Shown here in pieces: positions 32,210 through 41,237 of a stretch of DNA of 64,000 nucleotides; positions within the stretch are counted from its first letter, which is position 1, and each line of letters starts with the position of its first letter. The notes under the pieces were generated by a model. It was not told the DNA's origin, searched no databases, and saw only the letters and a program-made list of their open reading frames with translations. The translations under genes were made by a program, and so were the position numbers. The stretch spans positions 1-64,000 of the forward strand of contig JANQKQ010000043.1 of assembly GCA_028281105.1 (NCBI GenBank), in the 5' to 3' direction. The DNA is from Rhizobiaceae bacterium. Lineage in GTDB: Bacteria > Pseudomonadota > Alphaproteobacteria > Rhizobiales > Rhizobiaceae.

Positions 32210-34299
32210 CAGCCGATGGAGCCGATGGTGTCGACCTCCACGTTCTTGACGATTTCCAGGTGCGAAAGCACCGGCAGCGTGGGGTACAGGCGCTCGAAGA
32301 CCATGCGCACGAAGCGGCGCGCGTCGGGCGCGGTGACGATCACGAACTGATCGCGCTCGGCCATCAGTTCCTTGGTCTTGTCGGCCGCCGCCTTGGAGAA
32401 TTCTTCAAGCACCGCCGCCGACATGTCGAACTCGGCCACCTCGCCGCGCGCGTTGCGCTTGATGGCGTTGTGGAACTCGCCCTCCCAGCGGTCGCCGAGC
32501 CGCAGCACCCTGAGCACCCGGTTTTGCGCGAAATCGCCGCAGATCTGGTGGTTGATGCGGGTGCGAACGTGCTCGACGATCTGCTCGGGCCTGTTCACAT
32601 GCGGGGCGATCTCGGCGATCGCCTCCAGGATCAGCGAAAGGTTGCGGATCGAGACCCGCTCAGCCAGCAACAGTTTCAGCACCGCCTGCAGGCCCGACAT
32701 GGAAAGGTGCGCCGGGCAGATATCGTCTACGAGTTTCTGATAGTCGGCATCCAGTCCGTCGATCAGGAAGCGCACGTCCTTGTACGACAGCAGCAGCGAC
32801 AGATGCGCTTTGATCACCTCGCTTAAGTGGGTCAGGATCGCAGAGATTGGATCGATCACCTGATAGCCCTGGTTTTTCAGTTCCGGGGCGAACTCCTGGG
32901 AGATGCGGTAGGCGGGAATGCCGAAGGCCGGCTCGATCGCCTCCTCATAGGGCACCGGCGGCGGCGGGCGGTCGTCCTTGATGACCAGCACGTCGCGGCC
33001 CGACAGGTCGCTGGCGGCGACCTCGGTGCCGTGGATCTTGATCTTGTAGCTTTGCGAGGGCACCGACAGGTCTTCCGACAGCTTGATCTCCGGCACGACG
33101 AAGCCGAACAGGGTGGCGAACTTGCGCCGCATCCGGCTGACCCGGTGCGCCAGCTCGCTCTGGGAGGCGAGCAGGATGGTGCCGAGCTGCTTGGACAGCA
33201 GCAGTTCGATGTCGGGCACCTTGAGGGACTGCTTGACCGAATTGGCCTGCTCTTCTTCCTCGAGTTCCCTGGCGCGGCGTTCCTCGTCCTCCTGGGCCTG
33301 CTGTTGCTCCGCCAGACGGCGCGGGATCAGGTAGCTGGTCGCGCCCATGGCGATACCCAAGGCAATGAACGGGAGAAGCGGCAGGCCGGGCGTGATTGCG
33401 AGGATGAACATCAGGCCGGCGGCGACCGACAGCGCGCGCGGATAGTTGCCGAGCTGGCTTAGGACCGCCTGGTCGGCGGAGCCGCGGGTGCCGCCCTTCG
33501 ACACCAGCAGGCCGGCGGCGAGCGATACGATCAGCGCGGGGACCTGCGAGACCAGGCCGTCGCCGACCGACAGTTTGGTAAACACGTCGGTGGCGGTCTG
33601 GAAATCCATGTCATAGCGCAGCACGCCGATAACGATGCCGCCGATGATGTTGACGGCGGTGATAATCAACCCGGCGATGGCGTCGCCGCGCACGAATTTC
33701 GACGCGCCGTCCATCGAGCCGAAGAACGAACTCTCCTCCTCCAGCTCGCGGCGGCGGCGCTGGGACTCCTTTTCGTCGATCAGACCGGCGGACAGGTCGG
33801 CGTCGACCGCCATCTGCTTGCCGGGAATGGAATCGAGCGTGAACCGGGCGCCGACCTCGGCGATGCGGGTCGCGCCCTTGGTAATGACGACGAAGTTCAC
33901 CGTCACCAGGATTAAGAACACGATGACGCCGATGATGAAATCGCCGCTCATGACGAAGCGGGAGAAACCGGCGATCACGTGGCCGGCGGCCGCCTCGCCC
34001 GACGCGCCGTTGGTCAGAATCAGCCGCGTTGTCGCGATATTGAGCGACAGACGCAACATGGTGGCGATCAGCAGCACCGTTGGGAACGCCGAGAAATCGA
34101 GCGGTTTTTCGATCCACAACGCCACCATCAGGATCAGCACCGAAAAGGCGATAGAGAAGGCGAGCGCGAAATCGATCAGCGCCGGCGGGATCGGCAGGAA
34201 GAGGATTGTGAGGATGAACACGATGCCCATCGCGAACGCGATGTCGCGGCCGGCGCCCGCTCGGGAGGTGGTATCGGATTGGGCGGCGATGTCTGCCAA
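32209..34299 (-). CDS. flhA: FlhA, flagellar export gate protein
   Basis: 696 residues. The N-terminal half has eight membrane helices and the conserved charged FHIPEP-type loop ([26 protein letters not shown]). The C-terminal cytoplasmic domain, ending near [15 protein letters not shown], docks export chaperones. The start is TTG at 34299 behind GGGAG. It is the first gene of the flhA-fliR-flgJ-flgN-hypothetical unit, with the bipartite flagellar element 56 bp upstream. Confidence 0.95.
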   Translation of the reverse strand: MADIAAQSDTTSRAGAGRDIAFAMGIVFILTILFLPIPPALIDFALAFSIAFSVLILMVALWIEKPLDFSAFPTVLLIATMLRLSLNIATTRLILTNGASGEAAAGHVIAGFSRFVMSGDFIIGVIVFLILVTVNFVVITKGATRIAEVGARFTLDSIPGKQMAVDADLSAGLIDEKESQRRRRELEEESSFFGSMDGASKFVRGDAIAGLIITAVNIIGGIVIGVLRYDMDFQTATDVFTKLSVGDGLVSQVPALIVSLAAGLLVSKGGTRGSADQAVLSQLGNYPRALSVAAGLMFILAITPGLPLLPFIALGIAMGATSYLIPRRLAEQQQAQEDEERRARELEEEEQANSVKQSLKVPDIELLLSKQLGTILLASQSELAHRVSRMRRKFATLFGFVVPEIKLSEDLSVPSQSYKIKIHGTEVAASDLSGRDVLVIKDDRPPPPVPYEEAIEPAFGIPAYRISQEFAPELKNQGYQVIDPISAILTHLSEVIKAHLSLLLSYKDVRFLIDGLDADYQKLVDDICPAHLSMSGLQAVLKLLLAERVSIRNLSLILEAIAEIAPHVNRPEQIVEHVRTRINHQICGDFAQNRVLRVLRLGDRWEGEFHNAIKRNARGEVAEFDMSAAVLEEFSKAAADKTKELMAERDQFVIVTAPDARRFVRMVFERLYPTLPVLSHLEIVKNVEVDTIGSIG

Positions 34300-34354
34300 G
34301 GCACGCTCCCGCGCGAACGTTCACAGCCGGATTGCCGGCCAGTAGATCAGGCGA

Positions 34355-34378
34355 CCTTAGGCAGCGAAACTTGCGCGA
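34355..34378 (-). promoter_or_regulatory. Flagellar bipartite element upstream of flhA
   Basis: Coding strand: TCGCGCAAG (34370-34378), 9 nt, then CTAAGG (34355-34360), 56 bp before the flhA start. Same orientation and spacing as at five other flagellar units. Confidence 0.7.
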
Positions 34379-34469
34379 GGTTTGGCTGGCGGCAAATGCA
34401 TGCATGCGCTTGCGACGAGCACGGCTATCCATATGATCGGGCACGATTTGCACGAACGCGGAACCCGTC

Positions 34470-34823
34470 ATGCCCCGCCGATACCGCGTCGTGGCCGACT
34501 GGACCGCGACCTATTCCGATCCGATCACGTTGGAGGCCGGCGATCCGGTTTCGCTCAGCGGGCGGAGTGAGAACTGGGACGGCCACACCTGGCTGTGGGC
34601 CAGCAACGAGGCAGGCAAGGAAGGCTGGATACCGGATTCGCTCATCGGCATCATCGACGGCGCCGCTTACGCCACGAAGGCCTATTCGGCGATCGAACTG
34701 TCATGCCGGGCGGGAGATATCGTGACCGGGCATGAACAGACCCACGGCTGGGTTCTCTGCCGCGTGGAAGATGGGACAACCGGCTGGGTGCCGGAAAAGA
34801 ACCTGGAGCGAGTGGCCGGCTAG
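34470..34823 (+). CDS. Tandem SH3-like domain protein
   Basis: 117 residues built from two similar SH3-type modules (about 8-60 and 65-115). Each has an ALYDY-like opening (WTATYSDPITLEAGDPVSL; YSAIELSCRAGDIVTG) and a closing G-W-V/I-P motif (EGWIPDSL; TGWVPEKNL). No signal peptide is seen, so it is probably cytoplasmic. It is the only plus-strand gene within the left flagellar half and is transcribed divergently from flhA. Partners are unknown; no proof of a flagellar role. Confidence 0.65.
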   Translation: MPRRYRVVADWTATYSDPITLEAGDPVSLSGRSENWDGHTWLWASNEAGKEGWIPDSLIGIIDGAAYATKAYSAIELSCRAGDIVTGHEQTHGWVLCRVEDGTTGWVPEKNLERVAG

Positions 34824-34837
34824 GCCTGCCCCCCACT

Positions 34838-34867
34838 CCGTCATCCCGGCGAAGGCCGGGATGACGG
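34838..34867. repeat. Palindromic intergenic element
   Basis: A perfect 13-bp stem CCGTCATCCCGGC with GCCGGGATGACGG and a GAAG loop. It lies between the SH3 gene (plus) and fliQ (minus), so it probably serves as a terminator for both. The same word family recurs at 62273-62361. Confidence 0.65.
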
Positions 34868-34887
34868 GGTATAAGGTGGCGCCCCGA

Positions 34888-34916
34888 CCAATCTCACCCG
34901 CAAGGGGGGAGATTGG
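34888..34916. repeat. Second palindrome before the fliQ stop
   Basis: CCAATCTC (34888-34895) pairs with GAGATTGG (34909-34916) around CCC-GCAA-GGG. It is adjacent to the first palindrome and just 3' of fliQ, so it may be a terminator of the flgE-fliQ operon. Confidence 0.5.
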
Positions 34917-34924
34917 AGGGCCGC

Positions 34925-35191
34925 CTAATACCCCGTCGCGATGCGCGCGAAGGCGAAGGTGGCCAGCGTGGCGATCTGGGAGCCGATGAAGGGGGCGGCG
35001 ATCGAGGAGACGATCAGGACCATCACGATCTTGGGAATGAAGGTCAGGGTGACCTCCTGGATCTGCGTCAGCGCCTGAATGAACGCGATCACCGTGCCGA
35101 CCAGCATGGCCGCGACGATGATCGGCGCGGAGGCGACCAGCAGGGTCCAGAAGGAGACCTGGATCAGCTCAAGGGCATCGGCTTCGTTCAT
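34925..35191 (-). CDS. fliQ: FliQ, flagellar export membrane protein
   Basis: 88 residues, two membrane helices; the motif LIVASAPIIVAAMLVGTVIAFIQALTQIQEVTL-like region is diagnostic (SAPIIVAA, ALTQIQEVTL). It assembles with FliP and FliR in the export gate. The ATG overlaps the flgD stop (ATGA). Last gene of the flgE operon. Confidence 0.95.
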   Translation of the reverse strand: MNEADALELIQVSFWTLLVASAPIIVAAMLVGTVIAFIQALTQIQEVTLTFIPKIVMVLIVSSIAAPFIGSQIATLATFAFARIATGY

Positions 35192-35598
35192 ACGGGCTGC
35201 GAAATCGTGATGCCGGAGGCCACCGGCACCTGGGTGCCGTCTGCAAGGTTGGCGATCAGACCGGTGTCAGTGATCGTCACCGAATCGATCCTGCCCTTGG
35301 TTTCGCCGTCAGCCGAAGTCAGCTGCATCCCCACCAGACCGTCGGCCTGGTTGAGCGACATCGCCGCCAACATGGCGTCGAGCTTGTTGTTGGTCTGAAT
35401 CTGCTGCTCGACGGTGGAGAAGGAAGCGAGCTGACTGACATATTCGGTCGCGTCCGTCGGCTTGGTCGGGTCCTGGTTCTTCAGTTCGGCGACCAGCAGT
35501 TGCAGAAACGAATCGTAGTCGACCGACGGACCGGTCGGCGCAACCGAGGCGGGCGAGGTGTTCGACGAGGTGGCCGATCCGATGGCGTCTACGCTCAT
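35188..35598 (-). CDS. flgD: FlgD, hook-capping protein (short form)
   Basis: 136 residues from an ATG at 35598 behind GGAAG. The conserved DYDSFLQLLVAELKNQDPTKP and VSQLASFSTVEQQ motifs of the FlgD N-terminal domain are clear. The C-terminal Ig-like and tudor-like domains of longer FlgD proteins are missing, which is common in rhizobia. It caps the hook while FlgE polymerises. Confidence 0.92.
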   Translation of the reverse strand: MSVDAIGSATSSNTSPASVAPTGPSVDYDSFLQLLVAELKNQDPTKPTDATEYVSQLASFSTVEQQIQTNNKLDAMLAAMSLNQADGLVGMQLTSADGETKGRIDSVTITDTGLIANLADGTQVPVASGITISQPV

Positions 35599-35617
35599 AT
35601 CATGGCTTCCTTCATGC

Positions 35618-36064
35618 TCACGCGGCGGCCGAGCGCGACGGCAGGGCTTCCGCTTCAATCGTGATGCGGCCATTGCCCATCGCGCGGGCCTCGAGTTCGA
35701 ACAGCCGGCGCAGGGTCTTGAGCGCCTGGAACGGGCTGCCGCCGGACAGTTCCGCATCGGCGGTCTTGATGCCGGCGCTCAGTTCGTCGTCGCCCACGAT
35801 CTTCAAGGTGTCGACCACCATCCTGCGGAACAGGTCCTTGGCGCCCCGCGATTCATTGGGGTCCATCAGCAGGGACTGGGCGACGAAGTAGAGTTGCTTG
35901 ACCGGGGTCACCGCGTCCTCGACCTGCAGAACGTGGTTCTCCAGCAGGAAGGAGGCGTCGTTCAGGATTTCCAGCGCGGTCTTGCGGTCGACGCGGACCA
36001 CCGCGCCGTTGATATAGATGCGCTCGCCGGCGCGCATATGCAATTTGATGCTGGAGCCCTTCAT
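35618..36064 (-). CDS. flbT: FlbT, flagellin synthesis regulator
   Basis: 148 residues. The start MKGSSIKLHMRAGERIYINGAV and LQVEDAVTPVKQLYFVAQSLLMDP are family signatures. In Caulobacter FlbT binds flagellin mRNA 5' leaders and affects translation; in rhizobia it regulates flagellin expression positively or negatively. It lies 2 bp after flaF, with which it acts antagonistically or together. A hairpin in the flagellin leader (48426-48443) is a possible target. Confidence 0.93.
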   Translation of the reverse strand: MKGSSIKLHMRAGERIYINGAVVRVDRKTALEILNDASFLLENHVLQVEDAVTPVKQLYFVAQSLLMDPNESRGAKDLFRRMVVDTLKIVGDDELSAGIKTADAELSGGSPFQALKTLRRLFELEARAMGNGRITIEAEALPSRSAAA

Positions 36065-36066
36065 GC

Positions 36067-36417
36067 CTAACCGTCCAAACCGCCGCGGATCGACTTGGAA
36101 ACCTCGATGACGGGACCGAAGTCTGTAAGCCGCAATTCGCGCATCCTTTGCAGTTCCTTTAGGACCCAGATGCCGATCGAGATCAGGTTTGCCTTGGTTC
36201 GCGTCTCGATGTCGTTTTCCGGCGACGCCAGATCGGTCAGAAAATGGGTCCACAACTGGCGCGTATAGTGCGCCGCCTCGATTGTGCGAACCTTGTCGCC
36301 CTGATGGCGGGTCGCCTCTTCCATCAGCGAGATCGACCGGGCCAGCGCCTCGGCCTCTTCCTGGCGGGCGTTGGTTTCGCTTTCGCTTATGACTTCTGCG
36401 TATGAAGACTGAAACAT
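36067..36417 (-). CDS. flaF: FlaF, flagellin biosynthesis regulator
   Basis: 116 residues, all-helical: EAEALARSISLMEEATRH, YTRQLWTHFLTDLASPEND and LISIGIWVLKEL are typical. FlaF acts with FlbT in flagellin synthesis or secretion in alphaproteobacteria. It sits between flgL and flbT in the flgE operon. Confidence 0.93.
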   Translation of the reverse strand: MFQSSYAEVISESETNARQEEAEALARSISLMEEATRHQGDKVRTIEAAHYTRQLWTHFLTDLASPENDIETRTKANLISIGIWVLKELQRMRELRLTDFGPVIEVSKSIRGGLDG

Positions 36418-36461
36418 GGGCCGCTCCCGTATCTCCTAGGGGCCAAGGGGTCCGTTCGGAA

Positions 36462-37511
36462 CTAGATGAAGTCCAAAAGGGACATGCGATTGATGCGGGA
36501 AGTCAGCGTGTAGCTGGCTTCCAGTTCGGTCATGATCTCGCTCAGGCGGCTGGCGACCTCGTAGGGGTCCACCTCTTCCAGCGACGACAGCTGGCCCGAC
36601 AGCACGACGCGCTGTAGATCCAGCCGCTCCGAGCCCTGGGCGACGCGCTCCTCGGCCAGACCCAGCCTGCCCTGCACCTGGCCGGTGCGTTCGATGCCCG
36701 AGCCCAGCAGCTCCAGCGCTGAAGCCACCAGTTGGTCGAGCCCGTCGCCGGCGAGCGCGGTGTCGGCGACGTCGCCGAGCAGCGTGTAGGCGGCGGCGAG
36801 GTTTGCGAAGGCCGCCTCGTTGGCGCTCACCGAGGTCTCGGCGACCTCCGTCAGCGTCACCCGCCCGCGCATGGCCTGATCCGAGGCGTTCGACCAGTTG
36901 GCCTGCCAGTTGGCGGTGGAGAACAGGTCGAGGAACGGGCCGTCGATGAAGCTCTTCACCTGCGCGGCGGAGATATTGGCGGCGCCCGGATCGGACATCG
37001 CGATGCCGAACTCGGCCAGGAACGCCGCCTCGACGGCGGCCTTGGCAGCGGACGGCGGCGTGGTGAAATAGTCGTCGATCGGCACCACGTCGGTGTTGAT
37101 GCCGGAGAAGATGTATTCGCCGTTAAACGAGGTGTTGAGCGCGCCGGTCAGTTGGGTCAGCGCATCGCGGCCGGCCTGGGCCACCAACGTGCGGTCCAGG
37201 TTGGCGCCGGTTTCGGCGGTAACCACCTTGATCACCTGCTGCGCGCCGTCGACCAGCGATTGCATTGCCGCCTGCGCGGCCTGCATGCGGCTGGCTACGA
37301 ACTTGTTGTTGGTTGCGATCTGGTCGATCTGATCGAGCTGGCGGCGCAGCGACACGGTCTGGGAAGAAAGCGCGCCCAGCTCCAGCCCCATGTCGGCTTT
37401 CTTGCCCGAGGACAGCTCACGCTGTTTGGCCACCAGCTCGGTTTGCAGCCGTTGGGTGGTGAACTGCATCGCCCGGTAGATGGACGTCGTCGAGGTGAAG
37501 CCTACCGACAT
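36462..37511 (-). CDS. flgL: FlgL, hook-filament junction protein 3
   Basis: 349 residues with flagellin-like helical ends: the N-terminal SIYRAMQFTTQRLQTELVAKQRELSSGKKAD pattern, and the C-terminal end closes in RINRMSLLDFI. A variable central domain lies between (about 120-250). It joins hook (via FlgK) to filament. It follows flgK by 4 bp. Confidence 0.93.
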   Translation of the reverse strand: MSVGFTSTTSIYRAMQFTTQRLQTELVAKQRELSSGKKADMGLELGALSSQTVSLRRQLDQIDQIATNNKFVASRMQAAQAAMQSLVDGAQQVIKVVTAETGANLDRTLVAQAGRDALTQLTGALNTSFNGEYIFSGINTDVVPIDDYFTTPPSAAKAAVEAAFLAEFGIAMSDPGAANISAAQVKSFIDGPFLDLFSTANWQANWSNASDQAMRGRVTLTEVAETSVSANEAAFANLAAAYTLLGDVADTALAGDGLDQLVASALELLGSGIERTGQVQGRLGLAEERVAQGSERLDLQRVVLSGQLSSLEEVDPYEVASRLSEIMTELEASYTLTSRINRMSLLDFI

Positions 37512-37515
37512 GGCG

Positions 37516-38985
37516 CTAACCCGTCGCCCGCATCAGCGCGTTCATCATCTCGTCGACCGCGTTGATGATCTGGGTGGAAGCCTGGTAGGAGCGCTCGACC
37601 TCCAGAAGCATCGACATCTCCTCATCCAGATTGGCGCCGGTCTTGGCGACCAGACGGCTTTCCAGATTGTCGTGCAGCTCCTTGCGATATTGCGCCGCGG
37701 TGTCGACCGACTGGCGCTCGGCCTGGAACCAGTCGAGCGCGCCGTCGGAGAATTTCTTCAGGCTGGTGGTCGTGGGCAACCCCGCCGCCGCATCGAAGGT
37801 TCGGTCGGCGGAGAAGGCGTCGACCAGCGCGATCAGCCTGTCGGAAAACGAGGCCGCGCCCGCCGTGTTCGACACATAGTCGGAATCACCCGAGCTGCCG
37901 CCGTCGCGGATGAAGTTGGCGTTGCCGCCCTGGCCCGGATCGTAGGCGGCGTTGACCTTGATCTCGCCCGCCAGGCCGGCCGACAGCGCCCCGCCCGGGG
38001 GCAATGCCGGCGCACCGCTCCAGGTGAACAGGCCGACGATGGCCGGCTTGGTGGCCGGCACCGACTGGTCGCGCTCGGCGAACAAATCGATCAGTCCGCG
38101 CGCCATCTCGTCTAGCTGGTTCATCGCGGTCACCGCGGTGCCGTCGCGCAGGGCCAGCTGGCCGGCGATGTTGCCGGTGCGCAGCGGCATCGACGAGACG
38201 CCGCTGTTGACCGCGACCCCGTCGATATAGACGGCGTTGCCGGTCGTCGAGGGTCCGTAGATCGGCACCGGCTGGAACTCGACCGCGCGCGGCACCTTCT
38301 CGAACAGGGTCAGCCCGTTGGTGGCGTAGAGCACCATGTCGTTGTCTTCGCGCAGCGCGGTGCGGATGCCGATCTCGCCGGCGATCTGCTTGACCAGCTC
38401 ATCGCGCATGTCCAGTTCGTCGGACGGGTCCTTGCCGAGCAGCGTGGTGCGAACGACCTTGTCGTTGATCTCCTTGAACTGGGCGAGCAGCGTGTTGACG
38501 CGGTCGACGCTTTCGGAGATCGCCTGGTCGGCGTTCTGCCGGGCGGCGACCACGGCGCCCGACGCGTCATTGAGCATCTGGGCCAGGTTGCGCGCATCGT
38601 CGACCAGAGAGGAAAGCGCGACCGAGTTGGCGGGGCTCGCAGCGGCGGCCTCCAGCCCGACGAGCAGGTTTCCAAGGCCGGCGGCCGGCGACAGCGCGAA
38701 ATCGGGGCCGCCCAGCGCCGTCATCATCGTTTCCAGGCCGCGCTGCTGAGCCTGCTGATACTGCACGTCGGAAGAGGCGCGCAGCGTGGCGCCGGCCAGT
38801 TCGGTGTCGATGCGGCGTGCGACTTCCAGCATCTGCGCGCCGCCCGGACCATAGGTCAGGACGCCGTCGCGCTTGACATAGTCGGGATCGCCGACGCCGG
38901 CGACATTCTTGGAGATGACCGAGATCTGCCCGGAGTGGTTCGACAGCGCGATCGAGGCGGTCCGTAGGGCGTCGGTCAGGGTCAT
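37516..38985 (-). CDS. flgK: FlgK, hook-associated protein 1
   Basis: 489 residues. The N-terminal ALSNHSGQISVISKNVAGVGDPDYVKR segment is the rod/hook family motif. The C-terminal SMLLEVERSYQASTQIINAVDEMMNALMRAT-type helix is conserved across rod, hook and HAP proteins. Length is as in rhizobial FlgK. It is secreted by the flagellar type III apparatus without a cleaved signal. Confidence 0.95.
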   Translation of the reverse strand: MTLTDALRTASIALSNHSGQISVISKNVAGVGDPDYVKRDGVLTYGPGGAQMLEVARRIDTELAGATLRASSDVQYQQAQQRGLETMMTALGGPDFALSPAAGLGNLLVGLEAAAASPANSVALSSLVDDARNLAQMLNDASGAVVAARQNADQAISESVDRVNTLLAQFKEINDKVVRTTLLGKDPSDELDMRDELVKQIAGEIGIRTALREDNDMVLYATNGLTLFEKVPRAVEFQPVPIYGPSTTGNAVYIDGVAVNSGVSSMPLRTGNIAGQLALRDGTAVTAMNQLDEMARGLIDLFAERDQSVPATKPAIVGLFTWSGAPALPPGGALSAGLAGEIKVNAAYDPGQGGNANFIRDGGSSGDSDYVSNTAGAASFSDRLIALVDAFSADRTFDAAAGLPTTTSLKKFSDGALDWFQAERQSVDTAAQYRKELHDNLESRLVAKTGANLDEEMSMLLEVERSYQASTQIINAVDEMMNALMRATG

Positions 38986-39018
38986 GGATCAAACATCACG
39001 GGCGCGCGCGCCTGTCGA

Positions 39019-40278
39019 TTACCGTTTCAGATTGACCAACACATCCATCAGGTCGGAGCCGGTCTGGAACACCTTGGAGTTGGCGGTGTAGCTGCGCTGG
39101 GATTCGATCATCTCGGTCAGTTCGCTGGCCAGGTCGACGTTGGATTCCTCCAAGGTGCCCGAGGTGATCGAGCCCAGCCCGCCATTGCCGGGATAGCCGA
39201 CCAGAACATCGCCGGATTCCAGCGTAGCCGCGAACACGCTGCCGGGCAGCGGGCGCAGATTGTCGGGGCTGGGCACATCCGCCAGCACCAGCTGATAGAT
39301 CTCGCGGCGGAAGCCGTTCTGGTAGATGCCGACCACCTCGCCTTTCTGACCGATCTCGACGCGTTCGACCGACGAGGGGCCGTTGCCGTTAGACGAAGCC
39401 GCCAGCACGGTGAATTCCTCGCCGAGCTGGGTCATGGCTTTCAGATCGACCACCATCGACTGTCCGCCCGGCACCGGCACCGAAAGCGAGGTAGCGCTGG
39501 CCGTCGTCAGCAGCCCGTTGGTGGCGTCGAAATCAAGGGTGACCGAGGACAGCGGACCCGAGGTATACGGGAACGAGCCGCCGGCGGCGGCCGCGCTACC
39601 ATCGAAGGCCACCGCCTCCCACTGGTTGGCGCCACTCTTGGCGAAGTAGATGTCGATGAACCGCTCGTTGCCGAGATTGTCGAAGGCGACCAATGAGGTC
39701 TTGCCCGAGAAGGTGGCGGTGGCGGCGTTGGCCGAAGGCAGGTTGCCGGCGGGCGTCACCGCCACGTTGGCCGGCAGGTTCGCAGTCATCGAGCCGGCGT
39801 TCGACGGCGTCGACTGCAGCTCCAGCAGGCCCACATTGATCTGTTCCAGTCCGCCGAAGCCGTTGGCGACGATCGTTGCCGGCGTGTTCTTGATGTCGTA
39901 GCCCATCAGATAGTGGCCGGCGGTGTTGACCAGCTTGCCTTCCGAATCGACGATGAAGGAGCCGGCCCTGCTCAGGAACGTCTCGCCCGAGATGTCGGAG
40001 ACGACGAAGAAGCCGCGCCCGTTGATGGCCAGATCGGTCTCCGAAGACGTTCTCCTGAGCGCGCCCTGGCGCGAGATCTCGTTGCGGATCTCGGTGTTCA
40101 CCGAGCCCGACGTGTACGAGCCGGCGGCGTTATCGAGCACATAGGTGGAAAATTCCACCGACGAGCGCTTGTAGCCGTTGGTGCTGGAGTTGGCGATGTT
40201 GTCGGAGATCGCGGCCAGGCGGTTGGCCTGGGCGGCCATGCCCGACACGCTGGTTCTCATCATTCCAAAGAGGCTCAT
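39019..40278 (-). CDS. flgE: FlgE, flagellar hook protein
   Basis: 419 residues. The N-terminal SVSGMAAQANRLAAISDNIANSSTNGYKRS carries the rod/hook ANNxANxxTxGYK-like motif. The C-terminal ESNVDLASELTEMIESQRSYTANSKVFQT is also typical. It is the first gene of the operon flgE-flgK-flgL-flaF-flbT-flgD-fliQ. The bipartite element is 37 bp upstream and a dispersed repeat lies further upstream. Confidence 0.95.
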   Translation of the reverse strand: MSLFGMMRTSVSGMAAQANRLAAISDNIANSSTNGYKRSSVEFSTYVLDNAAGSYTSGSVNTEIRNEISRQGALRRTSSETDLAINGRGFFVVSDISGETFLSRAGSFIVDSEGKLVNTAGHYLMGYDIKNTPATIVANGFGGLEQINVGLLELQSTPSNAGSMTANLPANVAVTPAGNLPSANAATATFSGKTSLVAFDNLGNERFIDIYFAKSGANQWEAVAFDGSAAAAGGSFPYTSGPLSSVTLDFDATNGLLTTASATSLSVPVPGGQSMVVDLKAMTQLGEEFTVLAASSNGNGPSSVERVEIGQKGEVVGIYQNGFRREIYQLVLADVPSPDNLRPLPGSVFAATLESGDVLVGYPGNGGLGSITSGTLEESNVDLASELTEMIESQRSYTANSKVFQTGSDLMDVLVNLKR

Positions 40279-40314
40279 ATCGGTCCTTCGTCGGAGTTCG
40301 TGTTCGAACCCCGA

Positions 40315-40338
40315 TGCTAGGCCGCGTTACTTGCGCGA
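40315..40338 (-). promoter_or_regulatory. Flagellar bipartite element upstream of flgE
   Basis: Coding strand: TCGCGCAAG (40330-40338), 9 nt, CTAGCA (40315-40320), 37 bp before the ATG. The downstream CTAGCATCGG is almost identical to TCAGCATCGG at the DUF1217 site. Confidence 0.75.
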
Positions 40339-40388
40339 ACCTGTTGTGACGCTGTGCTGACGCTGGTGTGGAGGGAGTTTGGGCGGTG

Positions 40389-40497
40389 TTTAGAGCACAT
40401 CCAGGATAAGTGGGTACCGGTTATCCGTGAAGGATGTGCGCAAAACAAAAACCTTGGAGCATGATAGCGATTCAACGAAGCGCGATCATGATCCAAG
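40389..40497. repeat. Composite palindromic repeat, copy 2
   Basis: The 60-bp unit at 40389-40450 is the inverted near-copy of 29930-29989. It is joined to an imperfect 17-bp palindrome (CTTGG at 40453-40457 to CCAAG at 40493-40497, core CATGAT). The same order, unit plus palindrome, occurs in copy 1, so this is a composite mobile-type intergenic element, here between rem and flgE. Confidence 0.7.
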
Positions 40498-40502
40498 ACC
40501 GC

Positions 40503-41237
40503 TCAGGCCGCCTCGCGCGAGGGCTCGCGGTGCTCCTGGGCGGCCTGATCGGGCTGCCGTTCGAGCGCGTCGGTCATGAACCGATAGCCCAGATAGCGCT
40601 TGGACTCGATCGGGTCATAGCCCAGCCGCGCGCGCAGTTTCTTGCGCAGTTTCGAGATGTGGCTTTCGACGACGTTTTCTTCCACGCTTTCGTCGAACAT
40701 GCCGTAGACGGCCGAGAAAATCTGCGATTTGGTGGCGCGCCGCCCGTTGATCGAGACCAGATATTCCAAAATGCGGCGTTCGCGGCGGGGCAGGATGATC
40801 GCTTCGCGATCGATCTCCGGATCGCGGCCGTCGAAATAGATGTTCAGACGCTTTTCGCCGGACCCGCGCTGGGCGCGCGCGGCGCGCTTCTGGATGGCGC
40901 CGATGCGCACCAGCAACTCACGCGTGTGCACCGGCTTGGACACCACATCGTCGAAGCCGGCCTCGAAATATTCGAGTGTCGAATCCAGCCGCCGCGTCTC
41001 CACCAGCGCCAGCGTGGGCACGCCCGAAAGCTTGCGGATGCGGCGCACGTGAGAAGCCGGGCACTGGGTGTCACCGATCAGAAATGCCTCGACCGGTGCA
41101 ATCTCCAATTGGTCGCAGGTGGAAATCCACTCGTCGAACTCGGTTGAGCTCAGTCCGGTGATGGCGACGCCGGCCTGCTGAAACTGATTGCGGTAGGCGT
41201 CTATAACCATCGGCCGGTTTTCGACGAAGATAATCAC
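40503..41237 (-). CDS. rem: Rem/FtcR-type OmpR-family flagellar regulator
   Basis: 244 residues. The C-terminal winged-helix domain (about 140-225, RRERRILEYLVSINGRRATKSQIF and VVESHISKLRKKLRARLG) is OmpR-type. The N-terminal receiver is atypical: the usual acidic pair is E6-N7, and the phospho-acceptor region reads FLIGDTQCP, so phosphorylation is doubtful; the lysine in SKPVHTREL is kept. It is the orthologue of Rem (Sinorhizobium) and FtcR (Brucella), activators of swimming genes. It starts with GTG at 41237 behind AAGGGGG. It probably controls the bipartite elements, which is inference. Confidence 0.88.
   Translation of the reverse strand: MIIFVENRPMVIDAYRNQFQQAGVAITGLSSTEFDEWISTCDQLEIAPVEAFLIGDTQCPASHVRRIRKLSGVPTLALVETRRLDSTLEYFEAGFDDVVSKPVHTRELLVRIGAIQKRAARAQRGSGEKRLNIYFDGRDPEIDREAIILPRRERRILEYLVSINGRRATKSQIFSAVYGMFDESVEENVVESHISKLRKKLRARLGYDPIESKRYLGYRFMTDALERQPDQAAQEHREPSREAA

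Noticed and set aside
34447..34462. Sigma-54-like GGGCACG..TTGCA before the SH3 gene
   Set aside because: The GG to GC distance is 8-9 nt instead of 10, so it does not fit a functional -24/-12 promoter.
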